A stretch of 6,035 bases of DNA from Zoogloeaceae bacterium. Lineage in GTDB: Bacteria > Pseudomonadota > Gammaproteobacteria > Burkholderiales > Rhodocyclaceae. The stretch is taken from the NCBI GenBank assembly GCA_031278735.1, contig JAITJU010000086.1, positions 1-6,035 of the forward strand. The letters run 5' to 3'. The position numbers were made by a program, and so were the translations under genes. This document shows, one piece after another, positions 1 to 5,854 of the stretch (its first letter is position 1; every line of letters begins with the position of its first letter). A model generated the notes under the pieces. It searched no databases. It saw nothing but the letters and a program-made list of their open reading frames with translations, and was not told the DNA's origin.

Positions 1-717
1 ATCGGTATGCGCGACCACGTTGGCGACATTGCGATGCACGAACACTTCGCCGGGCAGGAGGCCGACGATCTGGTTGGCGGGAACGCGCGAATCCGAGCAG
101 CCTACCCACAGGTAGCGCGGCGACTGAATGGCGGAGAGCTTTCGGAAGTATTCCGGATCCAGCGTCTGCATCTGGTTGGACCAGGCGCGGTTGAAGTCGA
201 ACAGGTGGAAAAGATTTTCTTCGCGCACACTCTTTTCCGACCAGTGCCGCAAATCCAGCGAGAGATAAATCGCGCCTTCCAGCGGCGCGGGATAGTAGGC
301 AGGCGCTTCGGTGAATCCCAGCTCGCGGCAGATTTTGACCGCCATGCGCATGGAGGGAATGGCGTCCAGCGCCAGGCGGTGAAACCCCATGTCGCGGGCG
401 GCGCGGATAGCGGTCAGCGTGAGCGCCGTGCCCGCGCCATGACCTCGTTCCTCCGGCATGACATACATGCGCTTCATCTCGCACATGCTTTCTGACAGCG
501 CGCGAATGCCGACGCAGCCGATGGGGCGCCCCGCTTTTTCGCTGACGAAGAGGCGGCCTGTCTCGCCGCTGTAGCATCCGGGCAGGGTGCTGATTTCCTT
601 GTCGAAGTTCTGAAAGGAGAGGTTCACCCCCATCCAGGCCGCGTAATCGCGGAAAAAGCCGCGCAGGGCGGGAATGGCGGGATCATCGGCGGAGAAGACG
701 AGGCGAACGGCAATCAT
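1..717 (-). CDS. GNAT acetyltransferase fused to beta-carbonic anhydrase (3' end outside window)
   Basis: Reading the minus strand from the ATG at 717-715 gives 239 uninterrupted residues to the left edge. Residues 1 to about 158 form a full GNAT domain: CEMKRMYV (79-86) is the strand before the acetyl-CoA site, RGHGAG (91-96) matches the Q/R-x-x-G-x-G/A pyrophosphate loop, and LGFTEAPAYYPAPLEGAIYL is the usual C-terminal part. After a linker of about ten residues, a beta-carbonic anhydrase begins at NLFHLFDFNRAW (168-179). It carries CSDSR (207-211), holding the first zinc ligand C207 and the D209/R211 pair, and HRNVAN (228-233). The later His-x-x-Cys zinc ligands and roughly 150 residues should lie beyond position 1. 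The carbonic anhydrase half would interconvert CO2 and bicarbonate in the cytoplasm; the acetyl acceptor of the GNAT half is unknown. No stop or restart separates the domains, so this is one polypeptide. No Shine-Dalgarno is visible. It is divergent from the thioesterase gene. Confidence 0.9.
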   Translation of the reverse strand, partial: MIAVRLVFSADDPAIPALRGFFRDYAAWMGVNLSFQNFDKEISTLPGCYSGETGRLFVSEKAGRPIGCVGIRALSESMCEMKRMYVMPEERGHGAGTALTLTAIRAARDMGFHRLALDAIPSMRMAVKICRELGFTEAPAYYPAPLEGAIYLSLDLRHWSEKSVREENLFHLFDFNRAWSNQMQTLDPEYFRKLSAIQSPRYLWVGCSDSRVPANQIVGLLPGEVFVHRNVANVVAHTD

Positions 718-814
718 GGGCGCGCAAGAACGGAAAAAAAATGTGGAAAAATTTGCAACATTGCGTACCAGTAATTTATCCTGTCCCTTCCTTTCTGTCT
801 TTATTTCCTTGACC
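718..814. promoter_or_regulatory. Divergent intergenic region between the GNAT-carbonic anhydrase and thioesterase genes
   Basis: This 97-base spacer must hold the promoters for both divergent genes. It is clearly more AT-rich than its flanks, with an A-tract at 733-741 and a TAATTTAT stretch at 772-779. TTGCAA at 753-758 is its own reverse complement and could serve as a weak -35 element in either direction. With TTTATC at 775-780 it gives a 16-base spacing for the plus strand, but both hexamers are poor. The last 35 bases are almost all pyrimidines. The position is sound; the individual boxes are guesses. Confidence 0.35.
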
Positions 815-1237
815 ATGATTGATGAACCGGTTCATTGCCCCAGGCATCAGCCTACTTTGCGCCTGGTGCCCATGCCAGGTAATGAAAACATGTTTGGCGA
901 CATTTTTGGCGGCTGGGTGATGTCAAACGTTGATGTTGCGGGCGGCATTGAGGCCATGCGTCACGCGCGCGGGCGCGTGGCGACGGTGGCGGTCAATAGC
1001 TTTCAGTTCCATCAGCCGATTTCCAGCGGCGACGTGGTGAGTTTTTATACCGAAGTCGTTCATGTGGGGCAGACCTCGATTACCGTCCAGGTGCAGGTTT
1101 TTGCCGAGCGGCATCCGCAAAAGCCGATTACCGTCAAGGTAACGGAGGCCATCCTGACCTATGTGGCGCTTGATAACGAAGGGCAGAAGCGCATGCTGCC
1201 CGCTGCCGTCTGGCCGGAACTGACGACTGGCGGCTGA
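815..1237 (+). CDS. yciA: YciA-family acyl-CoA thioesterase (hotdog fold)
   Basis: The 140-residue product matches the YciA type of cytoplasmic hotdog thioesterase, which hydrolyses acyl-CoA to free acid and CoA. The family core is clear: LRLVPMP (15-21), then N25 and GDIFGGW (28-34), followed by D40, which aligns with the catalytic Asp of this family. The GRVATVAV and GDVVSFYTEV strands follow, then TEAILTYVALDNEG near the end. E. coli YciA is about 132 residues, so the length is normal. The ATG at 815 is chosen because family similarity begins about 15 residues after it. The frame stays open upstream to an ATG at 674, but that extension would run through the divergent gene's start and resembles no thioesterase N-terminus. 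No Shine-Dalgarno precedes 815. The gene is followed by 95 bases and then a co-directional gene with its own ribosome site. Substrate chain length cannot be read from the sequence. Confidence 0.93.
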   Translation: MIDEPVHCPRHQPTLRLVPMPGNENMFGDIFGGWVMSNVDVAGGIEAMRHARGRVATVAVNSFQFHQPISSGDVVSFYTEVVHVGQTSITVQVQVFAERHPQKPITVKVTEAILTYVALDNEGQKRMLPAAVWPELTTGG

Positions 1238-1321
1238 AACGTAATGCCCAGGAATCACGATTGCGATGCGGCGGCGCATTGCGGGGATTCTTCGGGCGCG
1301 CTGTACGCTGTATTGTGCCAT

Positions 1322-1326
1322 GGGAG
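1322..1326 (+). promoter_or_regulatory. Ribosome binding site GGGAG for the repeat protein gene
   Basis: GGGAG lies six bases before the ATG at 1333 and fixes the start of the repeat protein. The same frame is open back to a TTG at 1261. Starting there would add 24 residues in front of a good signal peptide and has no comparable ribosome site. Confidence 0.7.
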
Positions 1327-1332
1327 CTTTCA

Positions 1333-3657
1333 ATGAGCTTGATTGAGCGTGGAAAAGCATTCGCGGGGCCTTTGGCAGGCGCGCTTTTTCTTGCGGCGCT
1401 TGTCGCGGCGGGGCAGGCGCGGGCTGCCGACCGGACAGAGACCCTTCTCGATTTTTCCGAAAAAAATCAATGGTATGCGTGTCACGATCAGGATGTGTTG
1501 GAGGAATACGACAAAATCGCCAAGGACGCCGCATACTATCAATATGTCTACCGCATCCTGGGGGAAGACGGCGGCGACAGCGATATTCCGCTGCTGCGCC
1601 AATGGGTCGCCGCGGCGCTCTTCAAGAATGGCACGGCCCTGGTCAGGCAGGGCAAACTCGCGGAAGCCGTTGCCCTGTTCGATGAGCTTGACCGGCGCTT
1701 TGCCGATGATGGCGGGGATATCGCGGGAACCGCGCTGGGCGTCCCGCCCCGGGAGTGGGCGGCGGCGGGGCTGAACAACAAGGGCGTGGCCCTGGCGCGG
1801 CAAGGCAGGCTTGCGGAAGCCATTGCCGTTTACGACCGCCTCCATGAATGCTGCGGCATACCTTTCTACCGCAAAGTTTTACCCAACCTGGATGACGCCG
1901 ACCGGGCGTTTTACGATAACAGCGAACACTGGAGCCTGACTGCGGCCGCGGCCGCCATGTTCAACAAGGGGCATCTCTTGCGTCAGCAGGGCAAATTCGC
2001 GGAAGCCATTGCCGTCCATGACGAAAATTTCGCGCCGGGGGAGCGCGAAGAGAATGCGCCGGAAGGCGAGACGGATGGCGGCGAAGCGAAAGGAATGAAT
2101 TACTATTTCATGGCGGAATTCCTGGATTGGCTGGGCGCGCATGAAAAGGGAAAGAGCCTCATGGTTTGGCAACAGGTCGTCAAGGCGCTGGTCAGCAAGG
2201 CCGAGATGCTCAATGAACAGGGAAACCCGAAGGCGGCCATCGCGGTGTATGACGAAATCGCGGCGCTCTGCTTCAGTCTTTACAGGAGGTCCAGGCGGTC
2301 TGACGACGCGCTGTTGTCGGATCCCGTGCTCCAGGAGGAATTTTTCAAGGCGCTGTCCCGGCGGGCCGAGGCAAAATACAGCGAAGACGCCATGAGTGTT
2401 ATCGAACTTTCCGAGATGCTGGAATGGATCGGCGGCAGATTCGAGAATCTCGCTGCTCGGGAGTCCCTTGCGCAGGCATTCCTGGCCTGGTGGGTCAGGA
2501 TAATGGCGCAAGACGGCAAGCCGGGGAGGGAGGCGGTCATCGAACTTTACGACGAGGCCAGATACGCTCCCTCCTTTCGCGGGCATCCTGAAGTGCGGGA
2601 GGCTGTTTCCGCGGCGCTCCTTGAACAGGCGGAGGCGCTCCGCGAACGGGCGGAAGGGGAGGAGTGCCCTCACTGCGACCACGATGAGGAAAAGGGTTAC
2701 TACGAGCGGCTGTACGAAGAATTCGGCGCGGACAGGAATGCCGCGATCCAGGCGCGCGTGGATCGGGCGCTTGGCGCGCTGCTGGAGATAAGGGAACGGC
2801 AGTTGCGAGACGACGATGATGGCGACGACGACGAAGATTGCCGCGGTTACGATGAGCTTGGCTGCATCCGCTCCATCCGCGCCCTTATCGAGCGGCGCGG
2901 ATGGAACAGATGGAGCAGGGATGCCGGTGGTGGCCTCGCGGAAACGCGGAAAGGGAGCGGAGCATCCGCCGCCCGGCATGACCCGGCGGAATGGAGCGGC
3001 GACCCCAGGGAGAAACCCGTCTCCTTGTCGTCCCTGTCGCCGGAGGAGGCCATCAAGAAGCTCAAGCCGATTCTCGTTTCCCTGTTCGTTTACGCGGAAA
3101 CGTCCATTGAAGTTCATGACGAAATCGCGCGACGTTTTGGCGAGGACGCAAACCCGGAAGTTCAAAGGCAGGTGGGCAAGGCGCTGCTCCACAAGGGCTT
3201 GACGCTGAACCAGCGGGAGGACAAAGCCAGTCTGGCGGAAGCCATCGCGGTCTACGACGAGGCGGCGCGGCGTTTCGCCAACGACATGGACATTGTTGGT
3301 TCCGCGCTGGCCAATTCCGCCGAAGCGTCCCTGATCCTTGGGCACAACGAGGAAGCCGTCCGGCGGGCGGAGGCGCTGCGGAAGCTTCACGGCGTGGACA
3401 AGTACCTGAAGGCCGTCATGACCTTCATCATCTGGCTGGCGGACCCGAAGACGCCGCTGCAAAGCGTGCTGGAAACCATCCATGCGGCGGGCGATGAACC
3501 CCATGATTGGTCTTTCCGGGAGGCGCGACCGGTCATCGACAGCTTGTCCGGCGCGCGTAAAAAGAGAGCTGAGTGTCTTGTCGAGTATTTCGAGGGCGAT
3601 TACGGGCGCGAAGTCAGGAAAGACCAACTGCAATCCTGTATGGGCGCGGTTCGGTGA
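1333..3657 (+). CDS. Predicted exported TPR-like repeat protein, function unknown
   Basis: The 774-residue product begins with a Sec-type signal peptide: R6 and K8, a hydrophobic core at about 9-27, and an ARA|AD cleavage site after residue 31. It has no lipobox cysteine, so a soluble periplasmic or secreted protein is likely. Helical TPR-like units recur near residues 93-126, 143-176, 206-232, 283-316, 382-412, 613-649 and 657-686. Their common core is x-x-KG-x-x-L-x-x-QG-x-x-x-EAIAVYDE. The middle is different: CPHC at 445-448, an acidic run RDDDDGDDDED at 492-502, and a Gly/Ser/Arg-rich, probably disordered stretch at about 523-566. Ten cysteines lie in the mature part (50, 173, 174, 313, 445, 448, 503, 511, 748, 769). 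TPR arrays usually bind other proteins, so a scaffold role in the envelope is a reasonable inference, but no catalytic domain is recognised. It lies 95 bases after the thioesterase gene, with its own ribosome site. Confidence 0.88.
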   Translation: MSLIERGKAFAGPLAGALFLAALVAAGQARAADRTETLLDFSEKNQWYACHDQDVLEEYDKIAKDAAYYQYVYRILGEDGGDSDIPLLRQWVAAALFKNGTALVRQGKLAEAVALFDELDRRFADDGGDIAGTALGVPPREWAAAGLNNKGVALARQGRLAEAIAVYDRLHECCGIPFYRKVLPNLDDADRAFYDNSEHWSLTAAAAAMFNKGHLLRQQGKFAEAIAVHDENFAPGEREENAPEGETDGGEAKGMNYYFMAEFLDWLGAHEKGKSLMVWQQVVKALVSKAEMLNEQGNPKAAIAVYDEIAALCFSLYRRSRRSDDALLSDPVLQEEFFKALSRRAEAKYSEDAMSVIELSEMLEWIGGRFENLAARESLAQAFLAWWVRIMAQDGKPGREAVIELYDEARYAPSFRGHPEVREAVSAALLEQAEALRERAEGEECPHCDHDEEKGYYERLYEEFGADRNAAIQARVDRALGALLEIRERQLRDDDDGDDDEDCRGYDELGCIRSIRALIERRGWNRWSRDAGGGLAETRKGSGASAARHDPAEWSGDPREKPVSLSSLSPEEAIKKLKPILVSLFVYAETSIEVHDEIARRFGEDANPEVQRQVGKALLHKGLTLNQREDKASLAEAIAVYDEAARRFANDMDIVGSALANSAEASLILGHNEEAVRRAEALRKLHGVDKYLKAVMTFIIWLADPKTPLQSVLETIHAAGDEPHDWSFREARPVIDSLSGARKKRAECLVEYFEGDYGREVRKDQLQSCMGAVR
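1609..2280 (+). repeat. N-terminal block of TPR-like coding repeats
   Basis: Four degenerate helical repeats (about residues 93-126, 143-176, 206-232 and 283-316) are interrupted by unequal inserts. The cores are GKLAEAVALFDEL, GRLAEAIAVYDRL, GKFAEAIAVHDEN and GNPKAAIAVYDEI. Similarity persists in the DNA: the 17 bases GCGGAAGCCATTGCCGT occur identically at 1813-1829 and 1999-2015. This suggests that some units arose by duplication and were not merely converged on. Confidence 0.7.
2809..2838 (+). repeat. Acidic codon run (GAC/GAT/GAA) in the repeat protein gene
   Basis: Nine of the ten codons here encode Asp or Glu, broken by one Gly, giving an acidic patch at residues 493-502. Runs of GAC/GAT are short-tandem-like and may vary in length between strains. 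The spacing does not match a canonical DxDxDG calcium loop. Confidence 0.55.
3103..3390 (+). repeat. C-terminal block of TPR-like coding repeats
   Basis: About residues 591-686 form the best-preserved repeats of the protein. VHDEIARRFGEDANPEVQRQ leads into VGKALLHKG and then EAIAVYDEAARRFANDMD. This resembles the roughly 40-residue proteobacterial repeat with the pattern YDE-x-x-x-RFGD...VA-x-AL-x-NKG...EAIAVYDE. The final unit (SALANSAEASLILGHNEEAV) is weaker, as expected at the end of an array. Confidence 0.65.
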
Positions 3658-3673
3658 CGGAAGACCAAGGACA

Positions 3674-3703
3674 GGGAACCGGATAAACGGGGAACCGGAT
3701 AAA
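3674..3703. repeat. Perfect 14-bp tandem direct repeat, 16-bp period
   Basis: GGGAACCGGATAAA occurs at 3674-3687 and again at 3690-3703, separated by CG. It starts 17 bases after the repeat protein's stop codon, in non-coding DNA. There are only two copies, so it is not a CRISPR array. It could be a slippage product, a protein-binding site, or part of a dispersed intergenic element. Confidence 0.8.
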
Positions 3704-3707
3704 GTTT

Positions 3708-3723
3708 GCGGCGGCTTCGCCGC
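3708..3723. repeat. GC-rich inverted repeat after the repeat protein gene
   Basis: GCGGCG and CGCCGC flank a GCTT loop, giving a strong 6-bp hairpin. No T-run follows on the plus strand. On the minus strand only ACTTTA follows it, so it is not a standard intrinsic terminator in either direction. It sits immediately after the 14-bp direct repeats. Confidence 0.45.
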
Positions 3724-3816
3724 CCGCGCTCCAACGTGGGCGGCAAGCGCGCACCGAGGGTGGGCAAGCGACGGCGCAGACGCAAATTGGCCTGTTCTCC
3801 GTCAGCCGCCTTTCGG

Positions 3817-3860
3817 CCTTGTCATTGCAAGGTGCGCCGCGCGCCGCAAGCCGCGGTTTT
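3817..3860 (+). terminator. Candidate terminator region after the repeat protein gene
   Basis: Two small inverted repeats are adjacent. CCTTG at 3817-3821 pairs with CAAGG at 3828-3832. CCGCG at 3837-3841 pairs with CGCGG at 3852-3856, directly followed by TTTT at 3857-3860. The second has the stem-plus-T layout of a plus-strand intrinsic terminator. However, its loop is ten bases, its T-run is short, and it lies 180 bases after the stop codon. Confidence 0.3.
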
Positions 3861-3893
3861 CCCCTTCGTCCCCGGCAAGGGCTATCGCTTTGT

Positions 3894-4670
3894 CTATCTG
3901 CCGGTAAAGCGTGGTTTGCGCTTTTCCACGAAGGCGGCGATACCTTCCCTGTAGTCTTCCGTATCCAGAAAAGCGAAGGCGGCGATTTTCTCATCCTGGG
4001 TAAGCGGCGCGTCGTGTGTGAGGCGGCGCATCCAGTGTTTGTGCCAACTGGCCACTTTGGGAGCGCCTGCCAGAATACGGCGCGCGGCGGCATCCACTTC
4101 TGCCTGCAACGCCTCCGGCGCGACGACGCGACTAACCAGATTCTTGCGCGCGGCCTCTTCGGCGTCGAAAATACGGGCTTCAAGCAGCATTTCCGCCACC
4201 GTCGCCTGACCGCACACCTTCAATAATCCCGACATCTCGCCGGGATACATGGAAAAGCCCAGTTTATTGATCGGCGCGCCGAAGCGGGCGCTGCCGTCGC
4301 AGATGCGGATATCGCAACAGGCGGCGATTTCCAGACCGCCGCCGATGCATGCGCCCCGTATCATGGCCAGTGTCGGATGTTGACAATGCCGTATGGTCTC
4401 CAGCGCCCTGGCGACTTCCTCGTGATAGCGGATCGCCTGCTCCAGCGTGGCGCGCAGACGCTGGAATTCTTCCAGGTCACCCCCCGCCGCGAAATGATCG
4501 CCCGCGCCGCGAATCACCACGCAGCGCACGCTTTCGTCCTGCGATGCCTCGCCAACGACGCGCGCAAGCTCCCGCCACATGGCAAAATTGATGGCGTTCA
4601 GCTTTTCGGGGTTGTTCAGCGTGATGGTCGCCCGTTCGGCGTCCTGCTGGTATTGAATGAGCGGGATCAT
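3894..4670 (-). CDS. Crotonase-superfamily (enoyl-CoA hydratase/isomerase) protein
   Basis: The 258-residue product has the full crotonase fold layout and a typical length, and acts on a CoA thioester in the cytoplasm. The first oxyanion-hole segment is FAAGGDLEEF (60-69). The second is GACIGGGLEIA (106-116), in which E114 aligns with Glu144 of rat enoyl-CoA hydratase. Twenty residues later, where rat has Glu164 in a PEILLG-like segment, this protein has P133-I134-N135. The second catalytic Glu is therefore absent and ordinary hydratase chemistry is doubtful; isomerase, hydrolase or another crotonase reaction is possible. The C-terminus REGIAAFVEKRKPRFTGR is classical for the family. The start at 4670 is forced by an in-frame TGA two codons upstream. 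No good Shine-Dalgarno is seen. It lies 60 bases downstream of the DAHP synthase gene on the same strand, so co-transcription is possible. The exact substrate is unknown. Confidence 0.9.
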   Translation of the reverse strand: MIPLIQYQQDAERATITLNNPEKLNAINFAMWRELARVVGEASQDESVRCVVIRGAGDHFAAGGDLEEFQRLRATLEQAIRYHEEVARALETIRHCQHPTLAMIRGACIGGGLEIAACCDIRICDGSARFGAPINKLGFSMYPGEMSGLLKVCGQATVAEMLLEARIFDAEEAARKNLVSRVVAPEALQAEVDAAARRILAGAPKVASWHKHWMRRLTHDAPLTQDEKIAAFAFLDTEDYREGIAAFVEKRKPRFTGR

Positions 4671-4730
4671 GTGTCAGGAATTCGGCGAATCCATCCTGTC
4701 GCAACGGATTGGACAAAAAGTGAGCTGGGG

Positions 4731-5819
4731 TCAGGTCGGGGAAGGGTGCCGCGACCTGCGCGGCAATGTCTCCTTGAGCGCGCTTGCCGCATCGCGCAGC
4801 ATTTTTTCCGTTGTCTCCCAGTCCACGCAGGCGTCGGTAACCGAGCAGCCATAGCGGAGTCGGCGCAAATCGGCGGGAATGGGCTGGCTGCCCGCTTCCA
4901 GATTGGATTCTATCATGACGCCAACGATGGATTCATTGCCGGCACGAATCTGGCTGACCACGTCCGCGAGCACCAGAGGCTGCATTTCCGGTTTCTTGAA
5001 GCTGTTGGCGTGCGAACAATCGACCACCAGATTGGCGGGAAGATGCGCCTTTTGCAAGGATTCTTCCGCCAGCGCGATGGAGACGGTATCGTAATTGGGC
5101 TTGCCGTCGCCGCCGCGCAGCACGACGTGACCATACGGATTGCCTGTGGTGCGGACGATGGCGACGCGCCCATCCGTATCCACGCCCAGAAAGGCGTGCG
5201 GACGGGAAGCGGAAAGAATGGCATTGACCGCTACGCTCAAATCGCCGCTGGTTGCGTTCTTGAAGCCGACCGGCGTCGAAAGGCCGGAAGACATTTCGCG
5301 GTGCGTCTGGGATTCCGTGGTGCGCGCGCCAATGGCGTTCCAAGCGACCAGATCGCCCAGATACTGCGGCGAGGTCGGGTCGAGCGCCTCGGTGCCGGTA
5401 GGCAGGCCCAGATTATTCACTTGCAAGAGAAAATCGCGCGCTCTTTCCATTCCCACATCGACGCGAAAGGAATCGTCCATGTCGGGATCGTTGATGTACC
5501 CCTTCCAGCCAACGGTGGTGCGCGGCTTTTCAAAATACACGCGCATAACGACGAACAAGGCGGCGCTCACCTCATCCGCAAGCGCCTTCAGGCGGCGCGC
5601 GTAGTCAAGCCCCGCCACCGGGTCATGAATGGAACAGGGGCCGACGACCACGAAAAGGCGATGGTCCTCGCGGTCGAGAATGGCGTTCAGCGCCTTGCGC
5701 GCCGAACTGACGGTCGCCCTGGCTTGCTCGCTGATGGGCAAGCGCTTGTGTAATTCGCGCGGCGTCGGCATGGTATCGAACGCCGCAACGTTGATGTTTT
5801 CAAGTTTTTCAGAACGCAT
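4731..5819 (-). CDS. aroF: 3-deoxy-7-phosphoheptulonate (DAHP) synthase, type I
   Basis: The 362-residue enzyme condenses phosphoenolpyruvate with erythrose 4-phosphate to DAHP, the first step of the shikimate pathway. Expected active-site residues are present: metal ligands C62 (GPCSIHD), H270 (VDCSHANS), E304 (MIESN) and D329 (SVTDACVDW), the substrate-binding RVYFEKPRTTVGWKG (93-107, with K98), R166 in GARTTESQTHRE, and K187. TEALDPTSPQYLGDL and ESQTHREM resemble E. coli AroF more than AroG or AroH. Tyrosine feedback is thus the best guess, but it cannot be proved here, and the symbol could equally be aroG in betaproteobacterial annotations. The loop after K187 reads KNATSGD where the E. 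coli isozymes have KNGTDG. The start at 5819 keeps the usual N-terminal regulatory arm, including MPTPRELHKRLP. No clear Shine-Dalgarno precedes it. The tail PRRSRHPSPT is a short, basic, probably flexible extension. Confidence 0.95.
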   Translation of the reverse strand: MRSEKLENINVAAFDTMPTPRELHKRLPISEQARATVSSARKALNAILDREDHRLFVVVGPCSIHDPVAGLDYARRLKALADEVSAALFVVMRVYFEKPRTTVGWKGYINDPDMDDSFRVDVGMERARDFLLQVNNLGLPTGTEALDPTSPQYLGDLVAWNAIGARTTESQTHREMSSGLSTPVGFKNATSGDLSVAVNAILSASRPHAFLGVDTDGRVAIVRTTGNPYGHVVLRGGDGKPNYDTVSIALAEESLQKAHLPANLVVDCSHANSFKKPEMQPLVLADVVSQIRAGNESIVGVMIESNLEAGSQPIPADLRRLRYGCSVTDACVDWETTEKMLRDAASALKETLPRRSRHPSPT

Positions 5820-5840
5820 AGCGCGGGCAAAGAAACGGAA

Positions 5841-5854
5841 AATATATGATTCTA
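5841..5854 (-). promoter_or_regulatory. Possible promoter -10 region of the DAHP synthase gene
   Basis: Read on the minus strand, TAGAAT (5854-5849) and TATATT (5846-5841) lie 21-35 bases before the start codon in a local AT-rich patch. Either would be a reasonable -10 hexamer. Neither has a good -35 box at 16-18 bases. I found no TyrR-box-like TGTAAA-N6-TTTACA palindrome between here and 5953. Confidence 0.3.

Noticed and set aside
7..495. A 162-codon plus-strand open frame opposite the GNAT-carbonic anhydrase gene
   Set aside because: The minus strand encodes an unmistakable protein with conserved motifs across the whole interval.
674..814. N-terminal extension of the thioesterase to the ATG at 674 or 716
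   Set aside because: It would overlap the divergent gene's start, has a basic, low-similarity sequence and crosses the likely promoter region. Family similarity starts only after 815.
1261..1332. TTG start for the repeat protein at 1261
   Set aside because: The extension adds charged and cysteine-containing residues before the signal peptide. The ATG at 1333 has GGGAG at the right distance.
923..1534. A 203-codon minus-strand open frame across the thioesterase and the start of the repeat protein
   Set aside because: It runs opposite two supported genes and has no family features.
2809..2838. EF-hand or dockerin-type calcium loop in the acidic run
   Set aside because: The spacing of Asp residues and the single Gly does not fit DxDxDG with a following Glu, and the flanking helices are not paired as in an EF-hand.
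1879..3633. A 584-codon open frame on the minus strand opposite the repeat protein gene
   Set aside because: It mirrors the GC-rich codon pattern of the sense gene. Its translation is rich in Arg/Phe/Val with no recognisable domain, while the sense frame has a signal peptide, a ribosome site and repeats.
3674..3703. CRISPR-like direct repeats
   Set aside because: There are only two 14-bp copies separated by two bases, so there are no spacers.
3706..3954. A small plus-strand open frame after the repeat protein
   Set aside because: Its translation is arginine-rich and low in complexity, has no ribosome site and overlaps the end of the crotonase gene.
4377..5753. A 458-codon plus-strand open frame opposite the DAHP synthase and part of the crotonase
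   Set aside because: It spans two well-identified minus-strand genes and their spacer. Such an antisense frame is expected from their codon bias.
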